DNA of 64,000 nucleotides from Rhodobacter sp. SY28-1 (lineage in GTDB: Bacteria; Pseudomonadota; Alphaproteobacteria; Rhodobacterales; Rhodobacteraceae). Positions 45,507 to 54,997 of this stretch are shown here, piece by piece. Both the position numbers and the translations under genes were made by a program. The notes below the pieces were generated by a model. The model worked only from the letters and a program-made list of their open reading frames with translations, searched no databases and was not told where the DNA came from. Positions within the stretch are counted from its first letter, which is position 1. Each line of letters starts with the position of its first letter. The DNA is taken from the NCBI RefSeq assembly GCF_005222785.1, contig NZ_STGH01000001.1, positions 310,001 to 374,000 of the forward strand, given 5' to 3'.

Positions 45507-46850
45507 ATGACCCCAAGACTCGCCGACCTGAGCCATTCCCTGCTAGACGCCGCGCGCAAGGCTGGGGCAGACAGCGCCGATGCGCTGGCCGTCGCTGGCA
45601 CGGCGGTGTCGATCGAAATCCGCAAGGGCGCGCTGGAAACGGCAGAGCGGTCCGAGGGGGTGGAAATCGGTCTGCGGGTGCTGGTGGGCAAGCGGCAGGC
45701 CTGTGTGTCGGCGTCCGATACCTCTGACGCGACGATCACCGCGCTGGCCGAGCGGGCCGTGGCGATGGCCCGCGAGGCACCCGAGGATGCAACGGCGGGG
45801 TTGGCTGATCCGGGCCAGCTGGCGTCGGGCTGGGACGTGGCGGCGCTGGATCTGGCTGATCCGGCGAGCGAGCTTGGCGCGGCGGTGCTTGAGGCTTCGG
45901 CCCGGGCGGTGGAGGCGGCGGCGCTGGGGTCGGCGGGCATCACCCAGGTCGAGGCGGCGGCGAGCTACAGCCAGCGGGCGCTGCACATGGCGGCCACGAA
46001 CGGGTTTTCGGGCGGGTACGGGCGGACATCGACCTCGTTGTCGGCGGTGGCGTTCACCGGATCCGGCACGGAGATGCAGCGGGACTATGCTGGTGAGGGG
46101 CGTATATACGCCTCTGATATGCCCTCGGCCGAGGAAATCGGGCGGCTGGCGGCAGAGCGGACCCTGGCGCGGGTCGGTTCGGTGAAGCCGAAGACCGGGA
46201 CCTATCCGGTGGTCTATGACGAGCGGGTGGCGGCGTCGCTGATCGGGCATCTGTTGTCGGCGATCAACGGGACGTCGATTGCGCGCGGGTCAAGCTGGGC
46301 GCGGGATTTGTTGGGCAAGCAGGTGCTGCCGGCGGGCCTGTCGTTGATCGAGGATCCGCTTCGGGTGCGGATCGGGTCGTCGCGGCCCTTTGATGGCGAG
46401 GGGCTGGCGACCCGGCGGCGCGAGATCGTGGCGGATGGGGTGCTGACCGGCTGGGTGCTTGACCTGGCCACGGGGCGTAAGCTGGGGATGGCTTCGACGG
46501 CCAATGCGATGCGGGGGACGTCGGCTCCGCCGTCGCCGTCGACGACGAATATCGATCTGACGCAAGGGGTTGTGAGCCGTGAGGACCTGTTGAAGCAGAT
46601 GGGGACGGGGCTGTTGGTGACCTCGATGATCGGGTCGACGATCAACCCGACGACGGGGGACTATTCGCGCGGGGCGTCGGGGTTCTGGGTGGAGAATGGG
46701 GAACTGGCCTATCCGGTGCATGAATGCACCATCGCAGGGAACCTGCGGGACATGCTCTTGCGGATCATCCCGGCGAACGACGCACGGGCGCATTTGTCGA
46801 CGCGGGTGCCGTCGATCCTGGTGGACGGGATGACCCTTGCCGGCGCGTGA
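45507..46850 (+). CDS. pmbA: PmbA/TldE, metalloprotease TldD-E subunit
   Basis: 447-residue member of the TldD/PmbA family, which matures or degrades small peptides. GTYPVVYDERVAASLIGHLLSA, the GLATRRREIVADGVLTGWVLD stretch, and the C-terminal SRGASGFWVENGELAYPVHE then CTIAGNL are characteristic. It lacks the HExxxH zinc motif of TldD, as expected for the PmbA partner. A 14-bp palindrome containing GTATATAC lies at 46099-46112. The 3' end overlaps the cysQ TTG start by 14 bp. Confidence 0.9.
   Translation: MTPRLADLSHSLLDAARKAGADSADALAVAGTAVSIEIRKGALETAERSEGVEIGLRVLVGKRQACVSASDTSDATITALAERAVAMAREAPEDATAGLADPGQLASGWDVAALDLADPASELGAAVLEASARAVEAAALGSAGITQVEAAASYSQRALHMAATNGFSGGYGRTSTSLSAVAFTGSGTEMQRDYAGEGRIYASDMPSAEEIGRLAAERTLARVGSVKPKTGTYPVVYDERVAASLIGHLLSAINGTSIARGSSWARDLLGKQVLPAGLSLIEDPLRVRIGSSRPFDGEGLATRRREIVADGVLTGWVLDLATGRKLGMASTANAMRGTSAPPSPSTTNIDLTQGVVSREDLLKQMGTGLLVTSMIGSTINPTTGDYSRGASGFWVENGELAYPVHECTIAGNLRDMLLRIIPANDARAHLSTRVPSILVDGMTLAGA
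46099..46112. repeat. 14-bp palindrome GGCGTATATACGCC in pmbA
   Basis: The longest perfect dyad around a GTATATAC core in the window, read GGG CGT ATA TAC GCC (Gly-Arg-Ile-Tyr-Ala). Confidence 0.8.
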
Positions 46851-47613
46851 TCTGGCCCTTTTGACCGAAGCCGCGCGCGAAGCGGGACGGATCGCGCTGC
46901 GCTATTGGCGGAAGGACCCGAAGGTCTGGGACAAGGGCGGCGAGCATGGCCCGGTGTCCGAGGCCGACCTTGCCGTCAACGAGATGCTGAAGGCAAAGCT
47001 TCTTGGCGCTCGGCCGGAGTATGGCTGGCTGTCCGAGGAGACACCGGATTCCAGTGAGCGGCTGTCTGTAGATACAGTGTTCATCGTTGATCCGATCGAC
47101 GGGACGCGGGCCTTCGTCGCAGGCGAAGAGACCTGGGCGCATTCCCTGGCCGTGGCGCAGACGGGGAAAGTGACGGCAGGGGTGGTCTATCTGCCCGCGA
47201 TTGACCGTATATACACGGCCTCGCTGACGTCGCCCGCGATGAAGGATGGCGAGCCGATTGCGGTCAGCGCGCGTGACCGGTTGGAGGGGGCCAACATCCT
47301 GACCACCAAGGCGAATATGGCGCCGGAGAAGTGGCCGGGCGGTGTGCCGGAGATCATCCGCAGCTTCCGCGCGTCATTGGCCTACCGGATGTGCCTGGCG
47401 GCTGAGGGGCGGTTCGACGGGATGCTAACCCTGCGCGACGCCTGGGAATGGGACATCGCGGCGGGGTCGCTGATTGCGGAACGGGCGGGGGCGGTGGTGA
47501 CGGACCAGACCGGAGCGGCCCTGACGTTCAATACTGCTGGCGCGCAGGCGCAGGGCGTGTTGGCCCTGCCGCCCGGGCCACATGCCGAGGCTTTGGCGCG
47601 ACTGCGGGGTTAG
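46837..47613 (+). CDS. cysQ: 3'(2'),5'-bisphosphate nucleotidase CysQ-type
   Basis: 258-residue inositol-monophosphatase-superfamily enzyme; CysQ removes the 3' phosphate of PAP from sulfate assimilation. GPVSEADLAVNEML, EETPD, the metal motif IVDPIDGTRAFVAG (about 82-95) and AWEWDIAAGSLIAERAGA are present. TTG start at 46837 (PARDLALLTEA) within the end of pmbA. Contains GTAGATAC (47068) and GTATATAC (47207). Confidence 0.85.
   Translation: MPARDLALLTEAAREAGRIALRYWRKDPKVWDKGGEHGPVSEADLAVNEMLKAKLLGARPEYGWLSEETPDSSERLSVDTVFIVDPIDGTRAFVAGEETWAHSLAVAQTGKVTAGVVYLPAIDRIYTASLTSPAMKDGEPIAVSARDRLEGANILTTKANMAPEKWPGGVPEIIRSFRASLAYRMCLAAEGRFDGMLTLRDAWEWDIAAGSLIAERAGAVVTDQTGAALTFNTAGAQAQGVLALPPGPHAEALARLRG
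47068..47075. repeat. GTAGATAC variant of the iterated palindrome in cysQ
   Basis: Inside CTGTAGATACAG, read GTA GAT ACA (Val-Asp-Thr), the same codons as in queG and the dapA-like gene. Confidence 0.6.
47207..47214. repeat. Iterated palindrome GTATATAC in cysQ
   Basis: Exact copy read CGT ATA TAC ACG (Arg-Ile-Tyr-Thr). Confidence 0.8.
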
Positions 47614-47757
47614 GTCTATACAGCCCCTCCGATCTGGGATAGGTGCCCCGGACGGTCGAGATTCCTCGGACTGTGGGCGAGGAGGCCCGCACCAAAGGGA
47701 CAGGGGCCGTTTGGCTTTGATGGGCGAATAGCTGCGCCCCCCTTTGGAAAGACATCC

Positions 47758-50262
47758 ATGACGATCGAAAACGTGGCCTCGCCGCTGGCGCAGGCTTTGG
47801 CCCTCAAGGGCTATGAAGCGCTGACCTCGGTTCAGGACGCCGTGCTGGCTGAAGGCGTCTCCGGGCGCGACTTGCTGGTCTCGGCGCAGACCGGGTCAGG
47901 CAAGACGGTGGCCTTTGGCCTTGCGATTGCGCCCGAGGTGTTGGGCGGGCAGGATGTGCTGCTGTACGCCGACAAGCCAATCGCCCTGGCCATTGCGCCG
48001 ACACGGGAACTGGCGCTGCAAGTCGCGCGGGAGCTGGAGTGGCTGTACGCGGGCGCCCAGGCCAAGCTGGCGACCTGCGTCGGCGGGATGGACTACCGGA
48101 CGGAACGCCGGGCGCTGGAACGTGGCGCGCATATTGTCGTGGGCACTCCGGGGCGTCTGCGCGACCATATCGAGCGGGGGTCGCTTGACCTGTCGGGCCT
48201 GCGGGCCGTGGTGCTGGACGAGGCGGATGAGATGCTGGACCTGGGCTTTGCCGAGGATCTGGAGTTCATCCTGGCAGCGGCTCCGCCCGAGCGGCGGACG
48301 CTGATGTTCTCGGCGACCGTGCCGAAGGAAATCGAGAAGCTGGCAGGTGAGTTCCAGAAGGACGCGCTGCGGATCGTTGCCCAGGGCGAGGCGAAACAGC
48401 ACGTCGACATCGAGTACAAGGCCTATTCGGTGGCGGTGCGCGACCGCGAGCACGCGATTTTCAACGTGCTGCGCTATTACGATGCGCGGACGGCCATCGT
48501 GTTCTGCAAGACGCGGGTGAACGTGAACCACCTTCTGGCGCGGATGGGGAACCGGGGGTTCCAGGTTGTTGCGCTGTCGGGGGAGCTGTCGCAGCAAGAG
48601 CGGACCCATGCGCTTCAGGCGCTGCGGGATGGGCGGGCGCGGGTCTGTATCGCGACCGACGTCGCCGCGCGGGGCATTGACCTGCCGGGGCTGGAGCTGG
48701 TGATCCACGCCGATCTGCCGTCGAATTCGGAGACGCTGCTGCACCGCTCCGGGCGGACGGGCCGGGCTGGGAAGAAGGGCGTTTCGGCGCTGATCGTGAC
48801 CCCAGCCGAGTTCAAGAAAGCGCAGCGGCTGTTGTCGGGCGCGAAGCTGGTGGCGGAATGGGGTGGCGCGCCCGGTGCGGATGATGTTCAGGCGAAGGAC
48901 GACCTGCGCATCCTGGAGCATCCGGCGCTGACGGCCCCCTTGGGGGAAGAGGCCGGGATTGCCGGGGAGTTGCTGGAGCAGTTCGGGCCCGAGGCGCTGG
49001 CGGCGGCCTTCGTGCGGCTGTGGCGCGAGGGGCGGTCGGCGCCGGAAGTGCTGTCGACGGACAACCCGATGCCTGCACCCTCGGCCCCGCGCGAGCGGGG
49101 AGAGTTCGGGCCTTCGGTCTGGTTCCGGATCAACGTGGGGCGGGCCGGCCGGGCCGAGGCGCGCTGGTTGTTGCCGAAGATCTGCGATGCGGGGTCGATC
49201 GGGAAGGATTCCATCGGTGCGATCCGGGTGCGCGAGGAGGAGACCTTCGTCCAGATCGCCGAAGGGGTGGCAGACAAGTTCCGGACCCAGATCGACCTGG
49301 ACAAGGGCCTGCTGATGGAGCGGATCGAGGGCGAGCCGGACTTTGACAAGCCGCGCTTCGACAAGCCGAAGTTCGAGCGCGCCGTTCGCCCGGAACGGAC
49401 TGAGCGTCCAGAGCGGGCCGAGCGCCCGGCGCGGGCCGAGAAGCCCGCCTATACGCCGAAGCCGCCGCGTGTGGTCGAGGAGGAGGGCGAAGCCGTCGCC
49501 GAGGCTGCGCCGAAGCCGAAGACCAAGTATGACGAGCGGCCTCGCGTGACCCCGTCCGAGGCGCGGCCAGAGCGTCCAGTGCGGAAACCGTACGAAGAGC
49601 GTGCGCCGCGTGCCGAGACGACGGACGAGGCTCCGCGCAAGCCGCGCTGGTCTCCGGACCAGAAGGCAGCACCCAAGTCGGCCGGATACAAGAGCCACGG
49701 CGGGTCGGCGGATCGCCCCGGTCGCGCGGCGGGCTACAAGAGCCATGCCGGCGAGGGTGGCGGCTACAAGGGCAAGCCGGAAAACTACCGTCCGCGTGGC
49801 GAAGGGGCTTCCCCGGCCGATGGCGACCGTCCGGCGCGCAAGCCCTTTGCCGCGAAGACCGAGGGCTACAAGCCGCGCGGCGAGTACGCCCCGCGCGCCG
49901 ACGGGGACCGCCCGGCCCGGAAGCCCTATGCCGGGAAATCCGAAGGCTACAAGCCGCGGTCCGAAGGGTTCAAGCCGCGCGAGGACGGAGAACGTCCAGC
50001 CCGGAAGCCCTATGCGCCAAAGGGCGAGGAGTTCCGCCCGCGTGAGGATGGGGATCGTCCGAAGAAGACCTACGCGCCCAAGGGCGACGACGCGAGGCCT
50101 TATGTGAAGCGCGAGGGCGCAGGCAAAGCGGGTGGAGCCAAGTCATTCGGGACGAAGAAGCCGTTCGACCGGGCCGGTGGGTCGGATCGTCCGGCGAAGC
50201 CGAAGGCGGATGCGCGGGATACGTCCAAGCGCTTCGTGCCGCCGAAGGGACCGAAGCGCTAG
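47758..50262 (+). CDS. DEAD-box RNA helicase with long basic C-terminal tail
   Basis: 834 residues. Helicase core (about 1-370): SAQTGSGKTVAFGLA (motif I), APTRELALQVA (Ia), VLDEADEMLDLG (II), MFSATVPKE (III), ATDVAARGIDLPGLE (V), HRSGRTGRAGKKG (VI). A DbpA-like RNA-binding region follows (about 460-520). The last 300 residues are a disordered tail of near-repeats such as RPARKPYA, KSEGYKPR and RPREDGDRP. Probably ribosome assembly or cold/mRNA remodelling (CsdA/DeaD-like). A terminator follows. Confidence 0.9.
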   Translation: MTIENVASPLAQALALKGYEALTSVQDAVLAEGVSGRDLLVSAQTGSGKTVAFGLAIAPEVLGGQDVLLYADKPIALAIAPTRELALQVARELEWLYAGAQAKLATCVGGMDYRTERRALERGAHIVVGTPGRLRDHIERGSLDLSGLRAVVLDEADEMLDLGFAEDLEFILAAAPPERRTLMFSATVPKEIEKLAGEFQKDALRIVAQGEAKQHVDIEYKAYSVAVRDREHAIFNVLRYYDARTAIVFCKTRVNVNHLLARMGNRGFQVVALSGELSQQERTHALQALRDGRARVCIATDVAARGIDLPGLELVIHADLPSNSETLLHRSGRTGRAGKKGVSALIVTPAEFKKAQRLLSGAKLVAEWGGAPGADDVQAKDDLRILEHPALTAPLGEEAGIAGELLEQFGPEALAAAFVRLWREGRSAPEVLSTDNPMPAPSAPRERGEFGPSVWFRINVGRAGRAEARWLLPKICDAGSIGKDSIGAIRVREEETFVQIAEGVADKFRTQIDLDKGLLMERIEGEPDFDKPRFDKPKFERAVRPERTERPERAERPARAEKPAYTPKPPRVVEEEGEAVAEAAPKPKTKYDERPRVTPSEARPERPVRKPYEERAPRAETTDEAPRKPRWSPDQKAAPKSAGYKSHGGSADRPGRAAGYKSHAGEGGGYKGKPENYRPRGEGASPADGDRPARKPFAAKTEGYKPRGEYAPRADGDRPARKPYAGKSEGYKPRSEGFKPREDGERPARKPYAPKGEEFRPREDGDRPKKTYAPKGDDARPYVKREGAGKAGGAKSFGTKKPFDRAGGSDRPAKPKADARDTSKRFVPPKGPKR

Positions 50263-50279
50263 ATCGGCCGGGAAACAAC

Positions 50280-50313
50280 AAGGCCGCCGTGTCCAACGGG
50301 ACCGGCGGCCTTT
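50280..50313 (+). terminator. Rho-independent terminator after the helicase gene
   Basis: Arms AAGGCCGCCG / CGGCGGCCTT with a 13-nt loop, followed by TTGCTTT. It also faces the tRNA-Thr gene, transcribed from the other side, and may end both transcripts. Confidence 0.8.
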
Positions 50314-50325
50314 GCTTTGGAAGAA

Positions 50326-50401
50326 TGGTGCCGGTGAAGGGACTCGAACCCCCGACCCCATCATTACGAATGACGTGCTCTACCAGCTGAGCTACACCGG
50401 C
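50326..50401 (-). tRNA. tRNA-Thr (anticodon CGT)
   Basis: On the minus strand GCCGGTG / CACCGGC form the acceptor stem. GCTC...GAGC is the D stem, the anticodon loop TTCGTAA gives CGT (reads ACG), the T loop is GGTTCGAGTCC-like, and CCA is encoded. 76 nt. Confidence 0.96.
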
Positions 50402-50449
50402 ATCCTTCCTGCGCGGGCTATTAGCATCGCCCATCCGCAGTGTGTAGCC

Positions 50450-51901
50450 CTAATTTGCGCGGCGCGCGATCTCGTCAAGGGGAAGCTGTTCGACCTCCGG
50501 CACGGGCTCAGGTTCCGGCTCGGGGCGGGCTTCCATCAGCGGCAGAAGCTCAGCCAGGACGGGCGAGGTGGCGGCATGGGCGGGGGGCGTTTTCCAGGAA
50601 AGGGTGTCGAAGCTGCCGCAGTTGTCGCAGACCGGCTGCCAGCCGTCATGGATCGCGTGGCACTTGTCACAGACCCATTGCGGACCACGGGGTGCCGAAA
50701 TCGCGCGTGCGACCAGATCGCGGACGATCAGATCGTCAGCGCCTTCACCTCGGGCGATCGCCGCCAGAATTGCCAATGAACGTTGGGTTGGGTCGCGGGT
50801 TGCCACGTCGTCCAAGGCGCGGCGGGCGGCGGGAAAGTCCTCGGCTGCGACCAGCAGCTCCGCCAGCAGCATTCGGGTCTCGTCGTTGTCCGGCCGGGCG
50901 TTGGTCAGGGTGCGGAAGCGCTTCAGGCGGTCCTGCGGGGTCTCATCCGGTTCAATCTCGGCGAAGGCGGCGGCGAGATCGGGGTGGGGCAGGACCTCCC
51001 AGGCCTTCTTGAGCACGCGGGTCGCGTGTTTGCGGTCACCCTTGGCGAGATAGCCGCGCGCGGCCATGGCGGCGGCGGGGATCAGGTCGGGGGACAGTTT
51101 GTTCGCTTCGATCGCGGCCTCGCGCGCCTCGATGCTGACGTCGTCGTCCATCACGGTGCGCGCCTGTTGCAGAGCAAGCACGGCATCGCGACGGCGATAC
51201 ACGTCCTTGGGCAGCGCCCCGGTCTTGAGTTTTGCACCCAGGGTCGCCCGCGCGCCGGACCAGTCACCGGCATCGGACTGCAGTTTCAGCAGGATGTCCT
51301 GGGTTTCCGCATGTTTCGGGCGCAGTTCGAAGGCCTTTTCCGCCAGTTTCAGCGCTACCTCACGATCCCCTTCGGCAATCTTCTGGTGCAACAGGCCGCG
51401 CACGCCGACGAACCGGGTTGTGTCGTCCTTCAGCAGCGTCTTGTAGGCCTCGGTCGCGCGCTTGCGGTCGCCAGCGGCCTCGGCGGCCTGGGCGACGAGA
51501 AGCGTGGTCAGTTCCGGTTTTCCGAGCAAACGCTCGGCATTCTGCGCGCGGGTCAGCGCGAGGCGGGGCTCGCCCGAGGCCAGGGCCATCAGGCCTTCGG
51601 ACAGGGCCTTGTAGCCTTTCCGTTCGCGGTTGCGGTCGAAGTAACGGGAAATCGCTGTTTCATCGCCGTTCAGGAAGCGAAAGGTCGCGCCCAGCAGGCC
51701 GAGGACCTTGAGGGCCAGCCAGACGGCGATGAAAGTCAGCACGCCAAGGACAACAGCCTGAACCGGGCCGATGGTGAATTCCCAGCCGGCAACGATGAGG
51801 CGCATCGCTTCGCCAGTTTCGGACAGCATCCCGGCGCCAAAGGCCAGTGCGGCGATGAGGACGACGAAGAGAACGACCTTTGTCAGCGACCAGAGCATCA
51901 T
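50450..51901 (-). CDS. hemY: HemY N-terminal-domain protein with C-terminal zinc ribbon
   Basis: 483 residues. Two N-terminal membrane helices (about 6-25 and 43-64) are followed by a TPR-like helical region typical of alphaproteobacterial HemY. A C-terminal zinc ribbon CDKCHAIHDGWQPVCDNCGS (about 413-432) is followed by a Pro/Glu-rich tail. Linked by position to haem synthesis; this is not the unrelated protoporphyrinogen oxidase once also called HemY. Start M at 51901 or 51898, overlapping the Mic60-like stop. Confidence 0.85.
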   Translation of the reverse strand: MMLWSLTKVVLFVVLIAALAFGAGMLSETGEAMRLIVAGWEFTIGPVQAVVLGVLTFIAVWLALKVLGLLGATFRFLNGDETAISRYFDRNRERKGYKALSEGLMALASGEPRLALTRAQNAERLLGKPELTTLLVAQAAEAAGDRKRATEAYKTLLKDDTTRFVGVRGLLHQKIAEGDREVALKLAEKAFELRPKHAETQDILLKLQSDAGDWSGARATLGAKLKTGALPKDVYRRRDAVLALQQARTVMDDDVSIEAREAAIEANKLSPDLIPAAAMAARGYLAKGDRKHATRVLKKAWEVLPHPDLAAAFAEIEPDETPQDRLKRFRTLTNARPDNDETRMLLAELLVAAEDFPAARRALDDVATRDPTQRSLAILAAIARGEGADDLIVRDLVARAISAPRGPQWVCDKCHAIHDGWQPVCDNCGSFDTLSWKTPPAHAATSPVLAELLPLMEARPEPEPEPVPEVEQLPLDEIARRAN

Positions 51902-53055
51902 TCCCCCCGTGCAGCGGCAAGGGCTGCGGCGGCTGCAAGATGGGTTTTGGCCTGCGCGATCCAGGGGTCAAGCGGGGCCTTTGCGGCGGGATCCAGCGGA
52001 TCGAGTTCGGCGACGGCATCGGCGACGCGGCCCTCGGACAGGGCGAATTCGGCGCGGGAGAGGATGGCGTCGGGCGTGGTGCCTTCAATCGGGGTGACCG
52101 GGCGGGCGCCGGTCTGCGAGGCAAGGAAGTCGACCAGACGGTCGGTCCAGCCATCATCACCACTGATCTCGCGCGCCAGACGGAGCGCTTCGCGCGCGGC
52201 GTCGGGAAAGGTGGATTGCAGGGTTTCGAGCGTCGGCACGCCGCTGGCGGCAAGGGGCTCAAGCGCGGCCGAAAGCACGGGGTCGGCAAGGGTCTGGAGC
52301 TCCGGGGCGAAGGGGCGGCCTTCGGTCACGGCGTACTTTAGCGCGTCCAGCGCCTGCGCCCGGCTGGCTGCGGCGGTGGCCGCTTCGGCCTCGGCTGCCC
52401 GGGAGGTTGCCGTGGCTTCGGCGGCGTCCAGGCGGGCCAGTGCCGCGTCCAGTTGCTCTTGCAGGTCTTCCGAGGGATCGGTTGCGGGCAGCGCGGTCAG
52501 GCGACGGTCAAGCTCGGCGAGTTTGGCGGCCAGCGCGGCCGTGTTGGCGGTGCCGTCGGACGGCATGGCCTCGATCGCGTCCAGCCGCTGGTCCAGATCG
52601 TCGAGCCGCGACATGTCGGGCGGCTCGGCAAGGGGACGCGCCTCAAGCGCGTCGATGCGGGCGGTGGCCGAAGTGAGGTCGCTGGTGAGCTTGTCGACGG
52701 TTTGCGCCTGACGGGTGGCAAGGTCGTCAACCTTGGCGGTCAGGGGCGCCAGATCAACCGGGGTGCTGGGCGCGGCCAGACCAAGGATGTCGAAATGCGA
52801 CAGCGTGAAGCCGCCGATGGCCGCAAGGGCCCCACCGAGCAGCGGCGCAAACACGCCTCCGCGGCGGGGGGCCGGGGGTGGAACCGGGGCCGGGGGTGCT
52901 GGTGCTGATGGCGGCTCTGGCGGGGGTGCGTCTGCCTTGACGCTGTCCAGCGGAACCTCCTCGACAAAGGGCGGTGCGGTGGAGACCGGCTCTGTCAGCT
53001 CCGGCGGGGCCGGGTCTGCGGCGGTATCTGACTGGGGTTCCTTGCGTCTGGTCAT
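51898..53055 (-). CDS. Mic60/mitofilin-like membrane protein
   Basis: 385 residues. A Pro/Ala-rich cytoplasmic N-terminus (to about 80), one membrane segment (GGVFAPLLGGALAAIGGFTL), a long coiled coil (about 110-230, Leu/Ala heptads with DDLATRQAQTVDKLTSDL) and a C-terminal mitofilin-signature-like region. The position between hemD and hemY is the known location of alphaproteobacterial Mic60, which shapes intracytoplasmic membranes. Start at MTRRKEPQSD (53055); MTKGHR at 53073 is possible. Confidence 0.82.
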   Translation of the reverse strand: MTRRKEPQSDTAADPAPPELTEPVSTAPPFVEEVPLDSVKADAPPPEPPSAPAPPAPVPPPAPRRGGVFAPLLGGALAAIGGFTLSHFDILGLAAPSTPVDLAPLTAKVDDLATRQAQTVDKLTSDLTSATARIDALEARPLAEPPDMSRLDDLDQRLDAIEAMPSDGTANTAALAAKLAELDRRLTALPATDPSEDLQEQLDAALARLDAAEATATSRAAEAEAATAAASRAQALDALKYAVTEGRPFAPELQTLADPVLSAALEPLAASGVPTLETLQSTFPDAAREALRLAREISGDDGWTDRLVDFLASQTGARPVTPIEGTTPDAILSRAEFALSEGRVADAVAELDPLDPAAKAPLDPWIAQAKTHLAAAAALAAARGE

Positions 53056-53110
53056 GCGGTGGCCCTTTGTCATCCCGTGCCCCCAACCTAAGCACTGGCC
53101 GTGCGCCGGT

Positions 53111-53869
53111 TCAAGGCAGAGGGGGTGCGGCAAGCAAGCTTTCGACACCTTCAAGCATTCCGGGGGCGTCGGGGTTCCGCGCGATCACCATGGCTGTACG
53201 CGGAATGTCGGCAGCGGCGGTGGCGACAGCTTCGCTCATCGCGACGATCTGCAGGTCTGCCTGGGCATCCGGGGGCAACGCCTGCCGGAAAAGCCGGGCG
53301 CTGCGCGGCGAGAAAAGCGGGACGATCAGGGGGGCGGGCTTGCGGAGCAGGAGAAGCGACTCGCCTGAAAATGGTACGGGCTTCTGTAGATACACTTGTA
53401 AAGATACTGTCGGAATATCTTTTGAATTCAATGCGCTGGCAATGTCTCCTGATGTATCTACGCCCCGTATATATATTAATCTGCCATTTGGCGGGTCCTG
53501 TTCGATGGCGGCGACGAGGTCGTCGGCAATCCCATCGGCAGACCGAGCGGTGAGCCCTGCAGCCGTGGCGGCTGCGGCGGTGGACCGCCCGACGCACCAG
53601 GCAAGTGGGGGCAACTGCAACCCCAGGCGCAGCGCCCCTTCGACACCGTGCGCCGATGTGAAGACGACTGCGGCAAAGGGTCCTGGCGGGATCGGGGGCG
53701 AAAGGTATTCGGGCGCCATCAGGGGTGCGATTACCGGACGGACTCTTGTGCCGAAACGCAGGCTCAACTGGCGGGCGAAGGCTTCGCCCTGCGCCCGGGG
53801 CCGGGTCAGCAGCACGGGAACGGCTGGATCCCGGGCAGGGAGCGGTTCGGATTGTCTCGCCATGTCCAT
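53111..53869 (-). CDS. hemD: Uroporphyrinogen-III synthase
   Basis: 252 residues; closes hydroxymethylbilane to uroporphyrinogen III. HemD diverges strongly, but [33 protein letters not shown] and [15 protein letters not shown] fit the two-lobed fold, and the operon with Mic60-like and hemY supports it. hemC is not adjacent. An AT-rich pocket at 53380-53480, encoding the interlobe segment, uses rare codons and holds GTAGATAC (53386), GTATCTAC (53454) and GTATATAT (53467). Confidence 0.87.
   Translation of the reverse strand: MDMARQSEPLPARDPAVPVLLTRPRAQGEAFARQLSLRFGTRVRPVIAPLMAPEYLSPPIPPGPFAAVVFTSAHGVEGALRLGLQLPPLAWCVGRSTAAAATAAGLTARSADGIADDLVAAIEQDPPNGRLIYIRGVDTSGDIASALNSKDIPTVSLQVYLQKPVPFSGESLLLLRKPAPLIVPLFSPRSARLFRQALPPDAQADLQIVAMSEAVATAAADIPRTAMVIARNPDAPGMLEGVESLLAAPPLP
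53386..53474. repeat. AT-rich pocket with three GTA-NN-TAC-like elements in hemD
   Basis: GTAGATAC (53386-53393), GTATCTAC (53454-53461) and GTATATATA (53467) lie within 90 bp of markedly AT-rich sequence in a GC-rich gene. Confidence 0.6.
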
Positions 53870-53908
53870 GGTGTTACCTGCGGATCAGCCACCACGCAAC
53901 GGCGGGCC

Positions 53909-54997
53909 ATGGACCGGACACTGACCATCCTGGGGATCGAGACCAGCTGCGATGACACCGCGGCGGCCGTGGTGCGTGCGCCGGAGGGTGGCAGGCCGGA
54001 GATCCTGAGCTCGGACGTGCTGGGTCAGACCAGCCTGCATGAGGCCTTTGGCGGCGTGGTGCCCGAGATCGCGGCCCGTGCCCATGCCGAACGGCTGGAC
54101 GGGGTGGTCGAGGCGGCGCTGGGCGCGTCGGGGGTAGGACTGAACGAGATCGACGCCATTGCGGTGACGGCCGGGCCGGGGTTGATCGGCGGTGTCCTGT
54201 CGGGCGTGATGCTGGCACGGGGTCTGGCGGCGGCGCGGGGCCTGACGCTGGTGGCGGTGAACCATCTGGCGGGCCATGCGCTGACGCCGCGGCTGACGGA
54301 CGGGGTGGCGTTTCCCTACCTGATGCTGCTGGTTTCCGGCGGACATTGCCAGTTCCTGCTGGTCAAGGGCGCAGACAGTTTCCAGCGGCTGGGCGGGACG
54401 ATCGACGACGCGCCGGGCGAGGCCTTTGACAAGACAGCAAAACTTTTGGGCTTGCCCCAGCCCGGGGGACCTTCTGTCGAGGCTGAGGCTGCGTTGGGCG
54501 ATCCGCTGCGGTTCCGGTTTCCACGGCCGCTTCTGGACCGCGAGGGCTGCGACATGTCCTTTTCCGGCCTGAAGACGGCATTGCTGCGGGCGCGGGATGA
54601 ACTGGTGGCCAAGCAGGGCGGAATCACGGTTCAGGATCGCCGCGACCTGTGCGCCGGGTTCCAGTCGGCGGTGGCCGAGGTGCTGGCAAAGAAAACATCG
54701 CGCGCGATTGATATGGCCGATGAGCGGCCCACGGTGCTTGCGGTGGCGGGCGGCGTCGCGGCAAACAAGGCCATTCGGGCCATGTTAGAGACTGTTTCAG
54801 CGCAAGCCGGGCTGCCGTTCATCGCCCCTCCGCTTCGCCTTTGTACGGACAATGCTGCGATGATCGCCTGGGCGGGGATCGAGCGGATGCGGGCTGTATT
54901 GACCAGTGATCCTGACTTTGTCGCGCGGCCTCGTTGGCCGCTGGATCAGACGGCACCTGCATTGCTGGGTTCCGGCAAGAAGGGGGCCAAGGCATGA
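53909..54997 (+). CDS. tsaD: TsaD, tRNA N6-threonylcarbamoyladenosine transferase
   Basis: 362 residues of the Kae1/TsaD family, which with TsaB/E makes t6A37 in ANN-decoding tRNAs. [14 protein letters not shown], the metal motif [21 protein letters not shown] and [14 protein letters not shown] are diagnostic. Start at [13 protein letters not shown] (53909); the frame upstream is antisense to hemD. 39 bp separate it from the divergent hemD start. The stop overlaps gpsA (ATGA). Confidence 0.96.
   Translation: MDRTLTILGIETSCDDTAAAVVRAPEGGRPEILSSDVLGQTSLHEAFGGVVPEIAARAHAERLDGVVEAALGASGVGLNEIDAIAVTAGPGLIGGVLSGVMLARGLAAARGLTLVAVNHLAGHALTPRLTDGVAFPYLMLLVSGGHCQFLLVKGADSFQRLGGTIDDAPGEAFDKTAKLLGLPQPGGPSVEAEAALGDPLRFRFPRPLLDREGCDMSFSGLKTALLRARDELVAKQGGITVQDRRDLCAGFQSAVAEVLAKKTSRAIDMADERPTVLAVAGGVAANKAIRAMLETVSAQAGLPFIAPPLRLCTDNAAMIAWAGIERMRAVLTSDPDFVARPRWPLDQTAPALLGSGKKGAKA

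Noticed and set aside
50783-52711. Plus-strand open frame (642 codons) opposite hemY and the Mic60-like gene
   Set aside because: Runs antisense across two real genes and becomes a Ser/Ala/Arg string; no domain or ribosome binding site.
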